Part shown: positions 13,854 through 26,836 of the stretch, piece by piece
Layout: every line of letters starts with the position of its first letter
How positions within the stretch are numbered: the first letter of the stretch is position 1
Assembly: GCA_013397865.1 (NCBI GenBank)
Contig: VZTI01002652.1
Span: 255,662-319,661 of the forward strand
Direction: 5' to 3'
Source of the DNA: Struthidea cinerea
Lineage: Eukaryota; Chordata; Aves; Passeriformes; Corcoracidae
Length of the DNA: 64,000 bases
Notes under the pieces: generated by a model
Database searches by the model: none
What the model was told of the DNA's origin: nothing
Seen by the model: only the letters and a program-made list of their open reading frames with translations
Translations under genes and position numbers: made by a program

Positions 13854-16796
13854 GACCTTCATATTGCTGCCTCATGTTAACAGAACCCATCAAAACATGC
13901 CCCCAAATAGAAAAAGCTATCTCAATGTACTTCAGCTGAACTCCTCTCAGTGGTCTCTGAGATAAGGAGAAAAACCACCAATCTTTACAGTTTCCATCAT
14001 TAGGACCATGTTTTGTTGAATGTACTACCTACATATTAAGATTTTCATTTTAGCAATATATTAAAGTATTAATATAAGTGGAAAAGGATGAGGGTCATTA
14101 AAAACCCAGGAATCCTGACAGATGATAAAGGATGACAGAGGAGTAATTCTTCTATTTTATCTGTAAAGGTTTTATTAATTGGGTGATAGGACAATAACCT
14201 TTAGGATATGCTAATTTGTTAGACTGGAATGTGTTTGGGCTCAGTAATAAAACTATCCTGACAGCTCTAAGAAGACAATTTATGAGATCAGCTCAGCACC
14301 TACTACATCCTTATGTAACCCTACAAGCAGCATGAGGATTTTGTGGTCTCATATAAATGTGTATGAATTGACATTTAACCACCGGAACAAGATGCTCCAA
14401 ATCCACTAGGGACAAGGGTAGTTTGCCAACTAACACGTTACTTACCTGACTTTGCAATAGAAGGGCATGCAGGAGAGGTATTCTGGTGCTCAAATCAGTG
14501 ACGAGCGCTCTGCCAGCAGCCAATGAGCCATAGCTGCAAGCCTGAAACAAACCATTTGTGCAGTAGTTAGGGTGATTACATCTGTCATGAAGGAAGTTTT
14601 ACATTACACAAATATACAAAGCTGTGCAGTAACTCTTCATGTGGCTTTTTATAGGGACAAATCTAGGGGAATGAAAGAAGCTGCCCCACCTTGCTAGGTG
14701 AGCCCCCTGTATGTGGCTATTTGGCAAATCCTGCTCCTCTGCCATGCTCAGCCCAAAGGCAGAGGAGGTAGATGGCAAAATTCTGGGAGCAGGGGCATGT
14801 TCTACTTCTCCGAGTCCTTTAAATCTTTGCTAGTTCTATCAGTTTTAGTGGAAACCGCTGTTCTACCAATGAAGGCAAGTGAAGATCTACTGGGTCTGCT
14901 CACAAATGCACAAAGGAATGCAGTTCTCAGTGCTCTTTCCTGCAAAGCTTTTGCCAGTGCTAATAGATAATCTGTTCCCTTTTCCAGCTTTCATTCCAGG
15001 CCTGCTAAAGCCATGAGTGTCCCAACAAGTTAAGACACAAAACACAAGAAATCGTCTCTCCCTTGTCTTGTATTTTGACAGCTCTTTTCTGGAAGCATTA
15101 GTAGGATATGGACAGGAAAGAGGTCATGCTGCAAAATACATTTCTGTGTATTAAAATAGTGTTTTTCAAGGCCCTGCACACATCGCCCCACTATTACACT
15201 GATTCTTACAGGAATCTTTGCTATCCATCCAATCGTTAACCATTGCACATTTCAGGAGAGCATCCTCCACACATCATGTACCATGGCTGCATGGTGACGT
15301 ACTGGAGCACTGCTGGACACAGCACCAGCTGTTCTAGAAGTTGCAAGGCCAGTGTCTGAGGGCTGGAAGACACATATTAAACTATCACAGGATCTCTTTC
15401 TCTACAAGCCCCGGTTCCAACTATTCCATTGCAGTGAAAGGTGTGCAGACAATATATAAATTTAAGTTAAAATTCATTTGGGCAATAGGAGACACATATT
15501 GCCAGATCCTACCTAAGCCTACCACAAAGTGAAATACAATATTTGCATATATTATATAAAATTGACTTGTAGATGTGTGGCACTTTTATCCCTTCAACTA
15601 GAACCATAAAAAAAATAACCCCATGCTTATACATACAGCCAAGGTATTTAACATAATACACTGCCTTTGACAAAGCCGTATACCACTGACACTTTAAACT
15701 ATCTTAGTTCTCTATTAGTGAACAATATTTAGAAGAAGCTGGTTTGAAAGTGTCTTCTCTCCTGAACTATAACTATTTCAGTATTCCAACATCAAAAATA
15801 AACTAAGTTCTAAGCACTGAAATGCTGGATATTGCTTATGCCTCTTTGAGCTACAGCTGCTCCCAGACCTTACTGAAGACAGTAACTCTGCCAAGGACTG
15901 TCCTTCTAGTTTTGGAGAAGGGTGGAAATGCACAACCTCCCTGGACATCAATGCTACAAATAACAGGAAGCCACAACGGCGGGCCACCTGCAAAACTGAT
16001 TTAAACCTTGCATATACCTGCTGGGTAAACAGGCTACCCAAGAGCAACAGCAAACGCAAGGGTGATGTCCAGGGACTGCTTGTCAACTGCAAAACTACAG
16101 AAACACTGATCGGCCAGGACAGGGCTCAGGCCATGGCATTCTCCTCCCAGGAAACACTTGTTCCATCGGTCTGCAGAGCTGTGCTCTGCTGAATAAATAC
16201 CACGGCATAGCTTTCACACAAGAGCAAGAAAACATTTCACTTTGCTGGCTGAGCTGCAGGTCTGATGGCAGCACCTCTTCGGAGGACACAGCAAATGTGG
16301 CTATGATCTCCTCCACTGTTTACAGAGAAAGTCCCTGTGAGTGTTTTAATGGTGCAGAGAAAAAGATACCCATAGATTTGTACAAGGGGATTCTGAAATT
16401 TAAACATCCTGTAATTTCTTAATGATACACAATTAAGTTCTTGAGACACTAGATACAAAAGGAGCTTTCTAGGGAAAGCAATTTTCCTTGACTTATACCC
16501 AGAATTTTACTGGCCTGGGAAACATAGCACAGCGAAAAGATTGCGAGGTGATTCAATTACTTAGAGCAAAAAAGAAAAATCTAATTTCTCCAACCACAAG
16601 AGTTTCCCAAGCATTCTGTTATGAGCTGAGTATCTGAAAATATTATTGCAAGAACCTCACTTGTTCAGAGGATAATAATCTTAATTCCAAAAGATACACA
16701 TGAAGTTCAAAATTAAATACATGGTGGCTGTACAGAAAGCAAGGCTCACGTACTATACATGGCAGGAAACTGTTTTTTGTGCCACAGTGCACAGGA

Positions 16797-17000
16797 CTGG
16801 AAATAATAGGCTTAAAGAGCAGTAAGAAAGACAGGATGCTAGGAAAAACTAGAATAGATCACTTGGATATGTAATGTAGCCTCCACTGATAGGCATCTTT
16901 AAGAATAAGGTGGACAAATTTGTCAGGATATAAGTAAACTTGAGCCAAACTTGGTATTGGAAGAGGCTAGAGAGTTTTTCAGGGATCCTTGCCTAGTAAG
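16797..17000 (+). mobile_element. Degraded CR1 LINE 3' region
   Basis: On the plus strand the order of segments follows the CR1 3' end: a GGATGCTAGGAAAAACT segment, then TTTAAGAATAAGGTGGACAA and TTTGTCAGGATATAA, then a GAGGCTAGAGAGTTTTTCAG-like segment corresponding to the CR1 GATGACCTC...GGTCCCTTCCAG end. The terminal ATTCTATG repeats are gone, so the copy is old. The match is by recall of the family consensus. Confidence 0.6.
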
Positions 17001-17729
17001 CATTGAGGACCAAGTTAAACCTGCTTTGTTTTTGGAACGGGTGCTTGGAAACACACTGGCCCTCAGGTGGCAGGTATGTAACACCAGACCCCCAGGATGG
17101 TGATTCGGTGAGCTCTATGTATCTCATCAGACTCCTTTCACCAATCTGTGATCACGAAGACATGAGATTGCTGGATCATTCATTATTTCTCTGAAAAATG
17201 TGCAGTCTTACCTTTCCTACAAAGGCAACACCAACCTCAACTCTACAGTCCATGGCTGCCTGGAGCCAGGTATGGTGCAGGCCTCAGGAAGGGTATTTAC
17301 ATCCTGAGGCCCATGGCAGGCTCATGCTGGGACACGACAGTGCCCTGGTCCCCGTGATGTGGCGGCAGACGGACACGCTGGGCTGGCTGGCTCACGGAGT
17401 GTGGGGCTGTGCAGGGGAAACACCATCAGTCTCTGCTGCCTGGCACCCCTCAGCTATGAAACCAGAGTCCTCACTCTGGCTGTGGCTGATATGGAGAAAA
17501 AAAAATAAATTTTTAAATGCAATAGCAATTGTGAGACTCAAGTATTTTAGACATCGACATCGGGACACTCTAACCACAGTATCTCCAAATTTTGAGGCTT
17601 CCCTGTCCTGATGCGCCACCCAGGTCCCTACCCCACCAGGCCAGGCTGTCCAGTCTCCCTTCCCAATGCATCATCCCACTTCTGGAGAAGAGCACCGAGT
17701 CCTGAAGGTTCTTTGAAGAATTAAAAACG
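17001..17729. other. Unassigned, locally GC-rich stretch next to the CpG island
   Basis: A 137-codon plus-strand frame (17198-17611) crosses 17.28-17.42 kb, where six more CpG lie, but its translation matches nothing known to me. Confidence 0.45.
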
Positions 17730-18012
17730 ATCCAGAGACACTTCTCACCTCGCCAGCGGCGCCCGTCCCTCGCCGAACCACTCCGCTACACAGCATGGCT
17801 GCAGGGGCGGTGCTGCACCTGCCCAGCCGAGGCCCCGCTGGGCCGCCGCTCCTCTGCCCCAACAGCAGCAGCTCCAGCCCCAGCCCCAGCTTTGAGGGAG
17901 TCCAGAGCAAGGCTGAAGCAGCAGCGCTGTTGGGGACCTGCATCCCCTCCCCAGGCTGGATGTGCCGCGTCCCGCCTGACGGTGCGAGCTGTGGGACGGG
18001 GATGGATGACAC
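17730..18012. promoter_or_regulatory. CpG island, possible promoter/first exon
   Basis: About 20 CpG in about 280 nt (hand count), with G+C far above the A+T-rich flanks. On the minus strand an ATG-initiated stretch reading MLCSGVVRRGTGAAGE ends exactly at a strong donor, GAG|GTGAGA (exon edge 17749). The plus strand also has an open frame (17795-18025). No protein family was recognised. It lies about 1.1 kb past the TLK1 poly(A) site and could drive a non-coding RNA. Confidence 0.5.
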
Positions 18013-19097
18013 ATGGCGAACTTAGTAAAATGGGTATGAAAAACAGACTGAAGAACTGACACACAAATTACCTAGAAGTAGATCAGCACTCCACCAGCAG
18101 CATAATTCAGGGTGCTAAACTCAGCCTCAAGTTCTTCTATCCCAAGTACAAATTGCTGTGTAGCAGGCACCAAATACACAACTCAGAAGTCTTCTTGTGA
18201 CCACAGTTAGTCCACTTGGGGATACAAAGTTTTCAGTAACAGTACTGCAAGATGTTAACATAAACACAACTGTGTTATTGGGTTAAAATCTTGCAACTTT
18301 GATTCAAAAGATGAAATGAGAAAGCAATTTCTTTCCAATAATTCCTGTATGAAGCACTTTTAAAGTGAGCATTTAAGTTTCAGAAACATATACTTGTAAA
18401 GCTGAATTAAATGTCATGTATTTAGCCACAACAGCCTATTCCCAAATCTTAACCATAGGAAAAACAAGTCTGTACACAAACCTCTTCTTTTAGGTAGCTG
18501 TAAATTTCTCAGGCACTTAAGTAGTTCTCTAATATACTGCCTAACTTACCATTACTAAGGGTAACCCTAACACATTTCAAATAAATAAAAATACAGTTAA
18601 CACTATCCTACGTATTTTTGTGTGGTAAAACCATCAATTCCATTTCCATTGTCAACATGCAGAATAAGAAGGAATGAAATCTAATGTGAACTTACAGCTA
18701 TAGCACATTCTCCTTGAACTCTGCAGTCGGTCTTGTGCTGTAGAGAGTGGAAGGATGGAGTCCCAGTATTCTGTTTGAGTCTAATTTTCTAATAATTCTA
18801 TGAGCTAATCTTATTCCACAGCTCAGTATTTAAAGAAGGACCACTGACATACTTACGAGTTCTTTCTGTGACATCTATTCAATGAAGTGAAGTTTTGGTT
18901 ACCTCATCATGACAGATGTTTTAAGTTTTATGGAATCTTCCACTTTCACCTCCAACGTTAATTAATTAATTATTGTATTATTGGCCTTTTGTTTGTAATT
19001 AAGAAGAGTTTGCTTTATATATTTTCATGTTAATCAGTGATATGGTTATGTGATTTGCCCTCTGCTGAAATGTAAAAATACACAATGAAAACCTTGA
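18013..19097. other. Intergenic A+T-rich spacer downstream of TLK1
   Basis: No gene seen. It contains an ATTA-type run at 18957-18973. Confidence 0.6.
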
Positions 19098-19114
19098 AAT
19101 TTCAACTGCCGTTG

Positions 19115-19120
19115 TTTATT
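19115..19120 (-). terminator. TLK1: Poly(A) signal of TLK1 (AATAAA)
   Basis: Reads AATAAA on the minus strand. A U/G-rich stretch (about 19050-19090 on the plus strand, reading TTTTCATTGTGTATTTTT in sense) lies 30-60 nt downstream, as for a cleavage/polyadenylation site. Cleavage is expected near 19095-19105. Confidence 0.7.
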
Positions 19121-19192
19121 ACTGTTTTGGCTACATTCTCTACAATTTCAGCAGCATCTTTAAGAGACAGTTAACATTTCTTTATATACAAT

Positions 19193-19200
19193 GAAAACAA
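19193..19200 (-). promoter_or_regulatory. Pumilio-type element in TLK1 3' UTR (TGTATATA)
   Basis: Sense-strand TGTATATA, an exact optimal PUM1/2 site, about 75 nt before the final poly(A) signal. Motif-based inference. Confidence 0.4.
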
Positions 19201-20365
19201 AATGGCTTGCAACATCAGAAACAAGAGCAACAGTTTAACTGTACAATACTAAATGAAAACCTGTGGTAATACAGCCTCCTCTTTCTGCAACATGGACAAA
19301 ATTACATATAGGTATTCAGCATCAAGAATGGGATAGTAAAAAGAATAGTGAACAGGAGAGAGATACACTGTTCTGAAAAATAAGTTTCTACCATACAAGG
19401 CAGTTAGAAAATGTTTCACATTTTAAAATATCTGTACAAGCCACAAGAAACATTTCCTTGTTGATAGGAACTTCCAGAAATAGAGAATAACCATGAGCAA
19501 CTTCTACATCTATTATCAATGCGCTCTGCAGGATGAGAACGCAATAAACTGACTTAAAGAACTGTACTGTATATTGCCAACACAGATCTGCTTTACATGC
19601 CTTGATTGTTAATGAATTGCCTATTCTCAATCTCTTGTACAGTTGACTCGCACCTTAAGGAGGTCATTTGACTCTTGTAAAAGTAAAAGCAACATCATTT
19701 AGCAGCAATTAAAAGCGCCGTGAGGGAGACTTAAAAAAAATACAATATCCAATTAGAAAAAGCCATACTTTAAACATTTGTACAGGAATAAATTGCTGAA
19801 ATTTAACTGAAAATGTGACATCTGTACAACAATTTACAATAGAGCTAGAAGGGAATTTATCATTATTCCTGCATAGAACATTATACATGACCTGTTTGCA
19901 TTTGGTTTCATATTGTTGCTTGCTTTTATTAGAAGCCTGGAAGGTTTCACAAGTTTCAATACCACAGCAAGTATAGTATTTTTAAAAAACTGAATGGATT
20001 TCAAAATTAGGAACCTATTACAGAAGCAAGTACCAGGAATTCCATATCATCCTTCCATTCTAAATTCAGTGAAACACCACCACAATTTTGGAGGTACAAG
20101 CCTGAGTAGCCAAATAAAATACTCCAATTTTATTAGAGAAATCTGATGCTGAACATTATCTTTCACTGTCTCACACTCCTTACTTTGGTTTCAAAAGATC
20201 AATGTCTTGGAAAGATGGCAGCTCATTTAGTTTATAACCAGGCACAAAATTTTTCCCGTGTTTTCAAATTTGCTCACTACCCTTTTTTATTTAAATAATG
20301 AAAAACTACCCTTCATGTTAGAACTTTCCAGTATCCACCAATGTACTTTAAAGTATTAAAAAGAT

Positions 20366-20373
20366 TATTTACA
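20366..20373 (-). promoter_or_regulatory. Pumilio-type element in TLK1 3' UTR (TGTAAATA)
   Basis: Sense-strand TGTAAATA matches the PUM1/2 consensus TGTANATA, about 305 nt after the stop. Function is inferred from the motif only. Confidence 0.4.
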
Positions 20374-20677
20374 ATGTTCCCCAGAAAAAAACTAAAAACC
20401 TTTTCTTCAGTCTTAAACACAGTATACCTGTTAGTTTGTAACAGGAAGTGTCATCCTTCATCCTTCAATGTTTACCGGTGTTTCTCAGAAGGGTACATTT
20501 ATTCACAGTCCATGATCCATTCCAATCATACAAATGACACTATGTGGGAGGACTTCAGATAACTGAAAACACAGTTATCAAACTTGTCCTGTGTAAAAAC
20601 ACTCAAATGCTTTCAAGCTCAAGTCTGCGTCTGGAAACTAAACAAAGGTATCATCCCATTCCTCAGCTGGAGAAATT

Positions 20678-20854
20678 TCAGTACGAAATAATGCTTGAAG
20701 TAGGTGGTGTAGGGGATGCTGCTAGGCCAGTCATATGCAAGTTTCCTGAAGAATTTGATCTCCTCATATGAGGGAGAAGATAAGGATCATTAGCCAGCTG
20801 GTGGACATCAAATCTATCCTCTTTTCGGTATGCTAAACAGCGTCTGATAAAGGC
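20678..20854 (-). CDS. TLK1: TLK1 exon 21, coding part (residues 658-715 and stop)
   Basis: Acceptor AG at 20855-20856; stop TGA on the sense strand at 20680-20678. Encodes AFIRRCLAYRKEDRFDVHQL, then ANDPYLLPHMRRSNSSGNLH and the tail MTGLAASPTPPTSSIISY. RRSNSS contains Ser692 in R-x-x-S context, equivalent to the Ser that CHK1 phosphorylates in human TLK1 after DNA damage (known for human; site conserved here). Confidence 0.97.
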   Translation of the reverse strand, partial: AFIRRCLAYRKEDRFDVHQLANDPYLLPHMRRSNSSGNLHMTGLAASPTPPTSSIISY

Positions 20855-23800
20855 CTAGAAAAGAAATGTAGGAAGTTACAATAACATTCCAAATACTTAC
20901 ATCTGCTTTCAGGCAAATAGGCAAGGCCTCTTGAATAAACTAGCTTTTAAACAAGTTCTTGTTCTTAAATAATTCAATTCAAATGACAATGTAACATTTT
21001 ACTGCTGAGCCCACTGAAAAAAATGTAACATCATGGCAGAAAGAAAAAGTCAGCAAATTAATTGGCTTCAAATTATCATACTTCAAATATGTATTTCCAT
21101 GTTTAGGAACTATATTTACAAGTAAAACATTAGCACCTCAACCAATTAGATTTCTGCATGTGTTATGCCTGAACAGACTAATAAAAACCAGCAGCAAGTG
21201 TCAGAGGATTGAAAAAGGAGACCTTTCTACTTTCTCCAATGAACTTCTAAAACCATTGAGTTGAGGTTTAGGAAACCACTACCTTGTTGAAACTCTCTTC
21301 CCATGAAAAACTCAATCACACCTGCTTAAAGTTATCTAATCAACTGAAAAACTCTGTAGCTAAGTTCACAACTGTTCTTGAGTCACTATGTCATCCCTAC
21401 GTTTAGGTCCGTACCATGTATGCCATCATTTTGTGCTGAAAGTTTCTGTCAAGTCTTATGCCTAGCACACACAGAACATTTGGTCTCCTGAGAGCCTGGG
21501 CTTCAACATTTAATGATAAAAAATCCCTATTATTGCTACAGAACTGATTAGCACATCATTACTTAATTTAGAACTTAATTTAAAAGAATTACATATATCT
21601 TCTTTGATAAATCTGTTCAGCTGTTTGTTCTTTGCTCCAATTAAAAACTGGAGATTAAAGGAGAAAATCTGTGATACAAGTTCCAAAGAATCATGCCAGA
21701 ATTTACTTCTATCATTTACATATCCAGCATTAACAATGTACAATATAATAATTATGCACATCTGTTAGTATATATTTACATGTTCTTGGATATTACATAT
21801 TTTAATAAAATTCTTCACAATAAAGCCTTCAAAACAAATGAACTGTAAACAGTTATTTGCAAGAACCTCAGAATAACACTTGGTGTCTAAAATATTTTTA
21901 AAATACTTCACAGTTTTGTGGCACTGTAGCCACACTAGTGTGAAGCAAAGGAGACCAGTGCACAAAATAGGAAACAGTGAGGAGAATCAAAGGACAGTTA
22001 CAGTGAGGAGAATCAAAGGACAGTTACAGTCTGACAACTAACTAACAATGTCATTTGAGGTTCCATATTTATTTAATCTCTTTAATTAAATCAGAATTTC
22101 AGTTTACAAGCCGTTCTTTTCCAACTGCCAGGCCTATAAATCTGAAAAACAATTTGGATTCTACACAGTCATTGGAAATGGTCTGCATTAAGAAGTTAGT
22201 CTAAAATTGTTTTACAGCATTTCCACCAGAGAATAATTTCTCCCTCTCTCTTAAAGCTATCATGACAATGGTTAATATGAGTGGAGAATACTGGTAGTTT
22301 ATTTTAGTCTTTCAAACAAACAGAGAATGCAAGAAGTTGCCAATTCTCTGTGCTGAACTGTGTACTCTTTCCTAACATCCTCTGTATAAAAACTACTAAT
22401 GACAAAGAAATGCAAAGTTAAAAGACACAGATGTAAACTCTTAGTATGTAATGTTATCAGTTACATGATGCATATCTGTCAACTGCATTCAAGGGATAGT
22501 TTTTTAACACGGGTGAAAAAAACAAAGAACAGCAAACAAAAACCTCAACCAAAAATAAAAACCCAACACGAACTACAGTTCTTCAACCAGTTTTGCATTA
22601 CCTTAACCGCAACTCTCTCACTAACACTACTTTTAGAAACTTTAATGTACAGAAATATACCACCACTTGTAACAGCAGGTTTATGTGCCCGAAAGATTTA
22701 TTTTCTTGGGAAGTTACTGCCTCTAGAAATAGGTTTCCTTTGCTTTTAATCTTTAGAAGCTGAATCTTAACATTCCTAAATTTTTGGCATCTTATGTCCC
22801 AAATCTAAGTATATTTAATTAGTTGCTGAAACTTGAATAAGCATTCTACTATCCTGGCATCTTTTTTTCAAAGAGCACACCTATTGCATCTGGTCATGAA
22901 TATAGTTTTCAAAAACTGGAAGAGTTTTTACAAGCAAGTAACATAAAACATTTTCTCCCACTTTCACAGAATTGGATTTGCATTACAGATGCTCACAGTA
23001 GTAATCATTTGGGAAACAATCTGTTTCTGAACAGCCAGTTTGTGTAGAGGAATTTGATACTACTAAGATTTTTAAATACAGGACACAATGCCATCAACAC
23101 CTTTGTGGCAGATCAACTACTTTGGCAGTTTTATTTCCTGAATAAGCATCAAAATATCTTCTAGATTCTTAATCTTAAAAATTCATGTTTCTAAACTCAG
23201 CTTTTAGTTAATACACACAGACTATGACCTTTCAAGGGGAAGAGTATTACCGGTCATACCCTTCAGGTACCTGGTAGTCAAATAGCTCTTCCAGCCAATA
23301 AGGCGGCAGAGAAGAACATTCACTATTTTCAGAAAGAGCTTGTTACTGTTAGCAGCAGCATTTCACTAGAACTTCTAGTGAGACAGCCTGAATGAGACAC
23401 ATAAGGTCCTCTGGGAAACAGCAAAGCAGACAATTTTTGAGGTGGCCTACTTTAAAAGCACTTGCAAATTTCTGAAATATATAGATATAGTTTTGCTTTG
23501 AAGTACGTGATTTTGAGAAGTCCCAGAATAAGGTTGCTTAAATAAAAACACCCGAATACTAGTTCTCAATAATGTTTTTTTACATACTTAGTTATTATGT
23601 CCCACAGCATTCTTGGGTTAACAACAATTTTACAGCTGAATCCTTTAAGATGAATGTTTTACTCAGAGATTATATTAAAAGTTACCTTGGCTTCATTGCT
23701 TACAACAGGTTTGACAGGGAATTGAACTTCTGTGGCTTTTAATATCGTATTTTCTTGTAAGATATCTTGCTGTGATTGATTGTGGCCAAATGGCTGCAAA

Positions 23801-26800
23801 ATAAGCACATTATTTTTTTCAGGAGATTTATCCAACTACTTTGATTTCATAAATATTTATGCTATAGTATGTTGTTGCAGTGTAAATACAAACTGTCAAC
23901 CATTCTGCAAATAAAAAAGTTACAGGCAAGATTTTCTAATTTTTTGCAAAAATCAATGTACACCACCAAAAAGTAACACAAGTAATTTTCCATGCAGATT
24001 CATGTCTTTACGAATGTAATTCACAGTCTACGGAGAACAGGCACCTGCATTAAAACTCTTTAGATTTTCAAACCTTTTCCTTACCTTTCTACCATAAAGG
24101 CATTGGAAAAAGATTACTCCAACTGACCACACGTCAACCTTATTAGAAATCTTTGGTGGCTCTTTGCCAACTACAAAACACTCTGGAGGCAAGTACCTGG
24201 AAAACAAAACATATATATTTCAGTCTCTAAGTATGGCATCACTAGAACATGGTCAATTATCAAACTGTACAAACACTTCAGCTACACATCTCTCAGCTTC
24301 GACAACTGTACAGTTGCCCTACGATCTGCATTCCAACACCCTGCAACTCATCAAAACTGACACTGCAGTTTTTGTTCCATTAGTCAAATGGAGGGGCCTA
24401 TTTCACACAAGCACAAATACAAACATTTTTTACCTAAACCACCAAATATCACTTTCTTTTTTTTAATTGGGACCCCAGGTTAAATATGAACCTTAGCCAC
24501 CTATCAAAGCAAAGAAAAAATTAAAGCCAAATAGGGCATTTTTCAGCAAGGCCTGGTTAGGAATCAAAAAAAAATGCAGATGTGGCCTAAAGACCCTTTA
24601 CCCAAATTTTCTAGTAAAAATGGTAACATTACCCAGAGGGGTAGATGATAGACAAAAGTGATTGTTATTTCCATCCCTATATTCTGCAGAAAGAGAACTT
24701 TACTTAATGAAAGTTGAGGCAATTCCCATGCCATTCCTGAATTACAGAACAACTGGTGAAATGGAACTTTCTTTACAAAGCAAACAAAACCTTCCAAATG
24801 TATTAATTTAAGTGCAATCAAGTATTATTGACTGTAGTATTTAAAATTGAAAAAGGCAAAAAATCTATTAGGGCAACTACAGAACAGGCACTCTTTCATC
24901 AACAATGTGTAAGACTTAAATAGAAACTTTGAGGAAATATTTGTAGAAATGGAAATAGCCAGAAAAATGAGATGAAAATGCAATCATTTTAAACAGTATC
25001 ACAAACTCTTCTGGAATACTTGTCTACAATTCTGATTACAACAATCAAGACAAGTGATCTTAAAGTGATACAAATGCAAAGAAGGTTACTAAAATGATCT
25101 GAAGAATGGAGAGCCTACAGTTCAGGGGAAAAAAAGAGTGAAGGCTATAAAAACACCGAGGAACAAGTACTAGGAAGGGGCCACAACCTACTTGAGGGAG
25201 GACAATGTTGGCACAGGAACAAACAAGTATAAACTGGCCACAAATAAACATAGTCTGTAAATTAGAGGATTAAGTTTCTAATGATCAGAGAACTGAGGTT
25301 ACAGAAGACACTTCAAATCAGATTACTGGGGCCAAAACACTAACTAAATTTAATATAAACATCTAGAAGTTTATAAAAGAGATTATATAACCTAACTGCC
25401 TGGGAAGGCAGGTAACTGGACCCAGTCACTGAGGAAATCCCTTCCAGGGCTATGCTGCTGACAGTTTGTGCAATGTACTTTGAACAGACTCATTCCCAAT
25501 CTCAAACTCACTCTAAGTATTACCCTCCCTAATGAAGATTTTGGGCTCAGAGAAAGCATGAATTAGAAATGCAGAGATTCATCATGAATCTAATAATGAT
25601 TACAGATCTTTTTTTACTCTTAAGTTTGCAGCACCACTAGTGCCTGAGGCATTCCAGATGAAATCCAAAGGCCAAAATTTTTCTGATATATATTCCTAAA
25701 AGAAAACATTTAAATAGGTAAAGCATTAAAAAGAGTAGCAGAACCCTAACACTTCTAAAATGCTTCAACTTGAGTAATCACTTTTTCACAGCATATGCAC
25801 AGTGGCATTTGTGGAAGAATATGTGTTTCCTTTTCTAAAAACTCTGAAGGAAGAGGCAAAAACTTTATTACATGCAACTCCTGAATATGGGAAGAGGTGC
25901 AAAGCAAATGGGAATGACACTGGCTTCTCTGTAGAGGAAATGACTTGTAACAACTTGGCCAATACAGGATTTCTAATCCACCCACCCTGACACAGCCAGC
26001 ACATACCCAGGCTCAAAGAGTTACTGTGCCATGAAGAACCTGCATGTTTAGAGACCAAATTCTGAAAACAGATTTTCTGTAAGCAATGAAATGCTTATTG
26101 TAATTCCTATGCTTCAGCAGCTCTAAAACTCCAGTGTTTTGGACGAGCATGCAAGTGCACATAAAAAGTAAATCACAGCTGCTGAGCTGTCATCAACCTT
26201 TAGGAAGGAAGAGTGAATAGTCTTTTGTCCTAAGGACATTACCTGTTGGTAATCCCTGTTCTACAATTTTCAAGTACTAAGCACCCACACAGCTCTGTCA
26301 TATGTCATATTTAATCATCACAGCTCTGTCAAATGTCTTCAACCACCAGTAGCCAAAAATTAAATACCTGCTTCTTCAGAGGAAACCATGTTTCTACATC
26401 ACAGTGGTCACCTCCACATTTATTTTTATATACAAATAAATAAATAAATAACACACTCTTATTTAACTCGTTAAATTATTCTTCTAACATTTGGGAATAC
26501 CAGCATCACAGTACTGCACAAAAAAACCTTTGTTTGTCATCCATGTTAATATTTTTAGTCCTAGTTGTCTCTCCAAATTGGCTTTATAAGACAGCATTTA
26601 TAAAATTTGAACAATGATCCAAAGTCTAAACAGCAAAATCAAACCAGGTCTTACCAGTAAGTTCCTGCTCCCTGTGAAGTTAAATCCATTCCATCCACCC
26701 CATAGCTATCATCATCCATTATTTTGGACAGACCAAAATCAGTAATTTTTATTTCTCCACATGCTGTTCCATCTACAAGAAGGATATTACCTATTCAGGG

Positions 26801-26805
26801 GGAAA

Positions 26806-26836
<31 letters not shown>

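Larger units (their letters stand above)
7225..16795. other. Intergenic, mostly unassigned
   Basis: No coding exon recognised. It holds A-rich runs at 8349-8363 and 13814-13853, the pol-like remnant near 8.5 kb, a moderately CpG-rich block near 11.56-11.80 kb, and stretches near 13.1-13.5 and 14.0-14.3 kb that look non-repetitive. Confidence 0.55.
19098..20677 (-). other. TLK1: TLK1 3' untranslated region
   Basis: Continuous with exon 21 after the stop. It is A+T-rich, with no long open frame in the sense direction. The right end is set by the stop codon. The left end is inferred from the last AATAAA (19115-19120) plus a U/G-rich stretch after it, giving a UTR of about 1.58 kb. Earlier AATAAA copies near 20287, 20131 and 19926 could give shorter forms. 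Two Pumilio-type elements are listed separately. Confidence 0.8.
24197..26654 (-). other. TLK1 intron 18
   Basis: 2.46 kb. It holds an antisense CR1 fossil (about 25.04-25.46 kb) and an (AAAT)n run (26434-26451); the rest is unassigned. Confidence 0.85.

Noticed and set aside
17198..17611. 137-codon plus-strand frame as a coding exon
   Set aside because: No family resemblance and no convincing splice borders; overlaps a stretch better described by its CpG content.
23363..23381. 9-bp inverted repeat TCACTAGAA/TTCTAGTGA as an operator or transposon end
   Set aside because: Too short and isolated in an intron; expected by chance in 64 kb.
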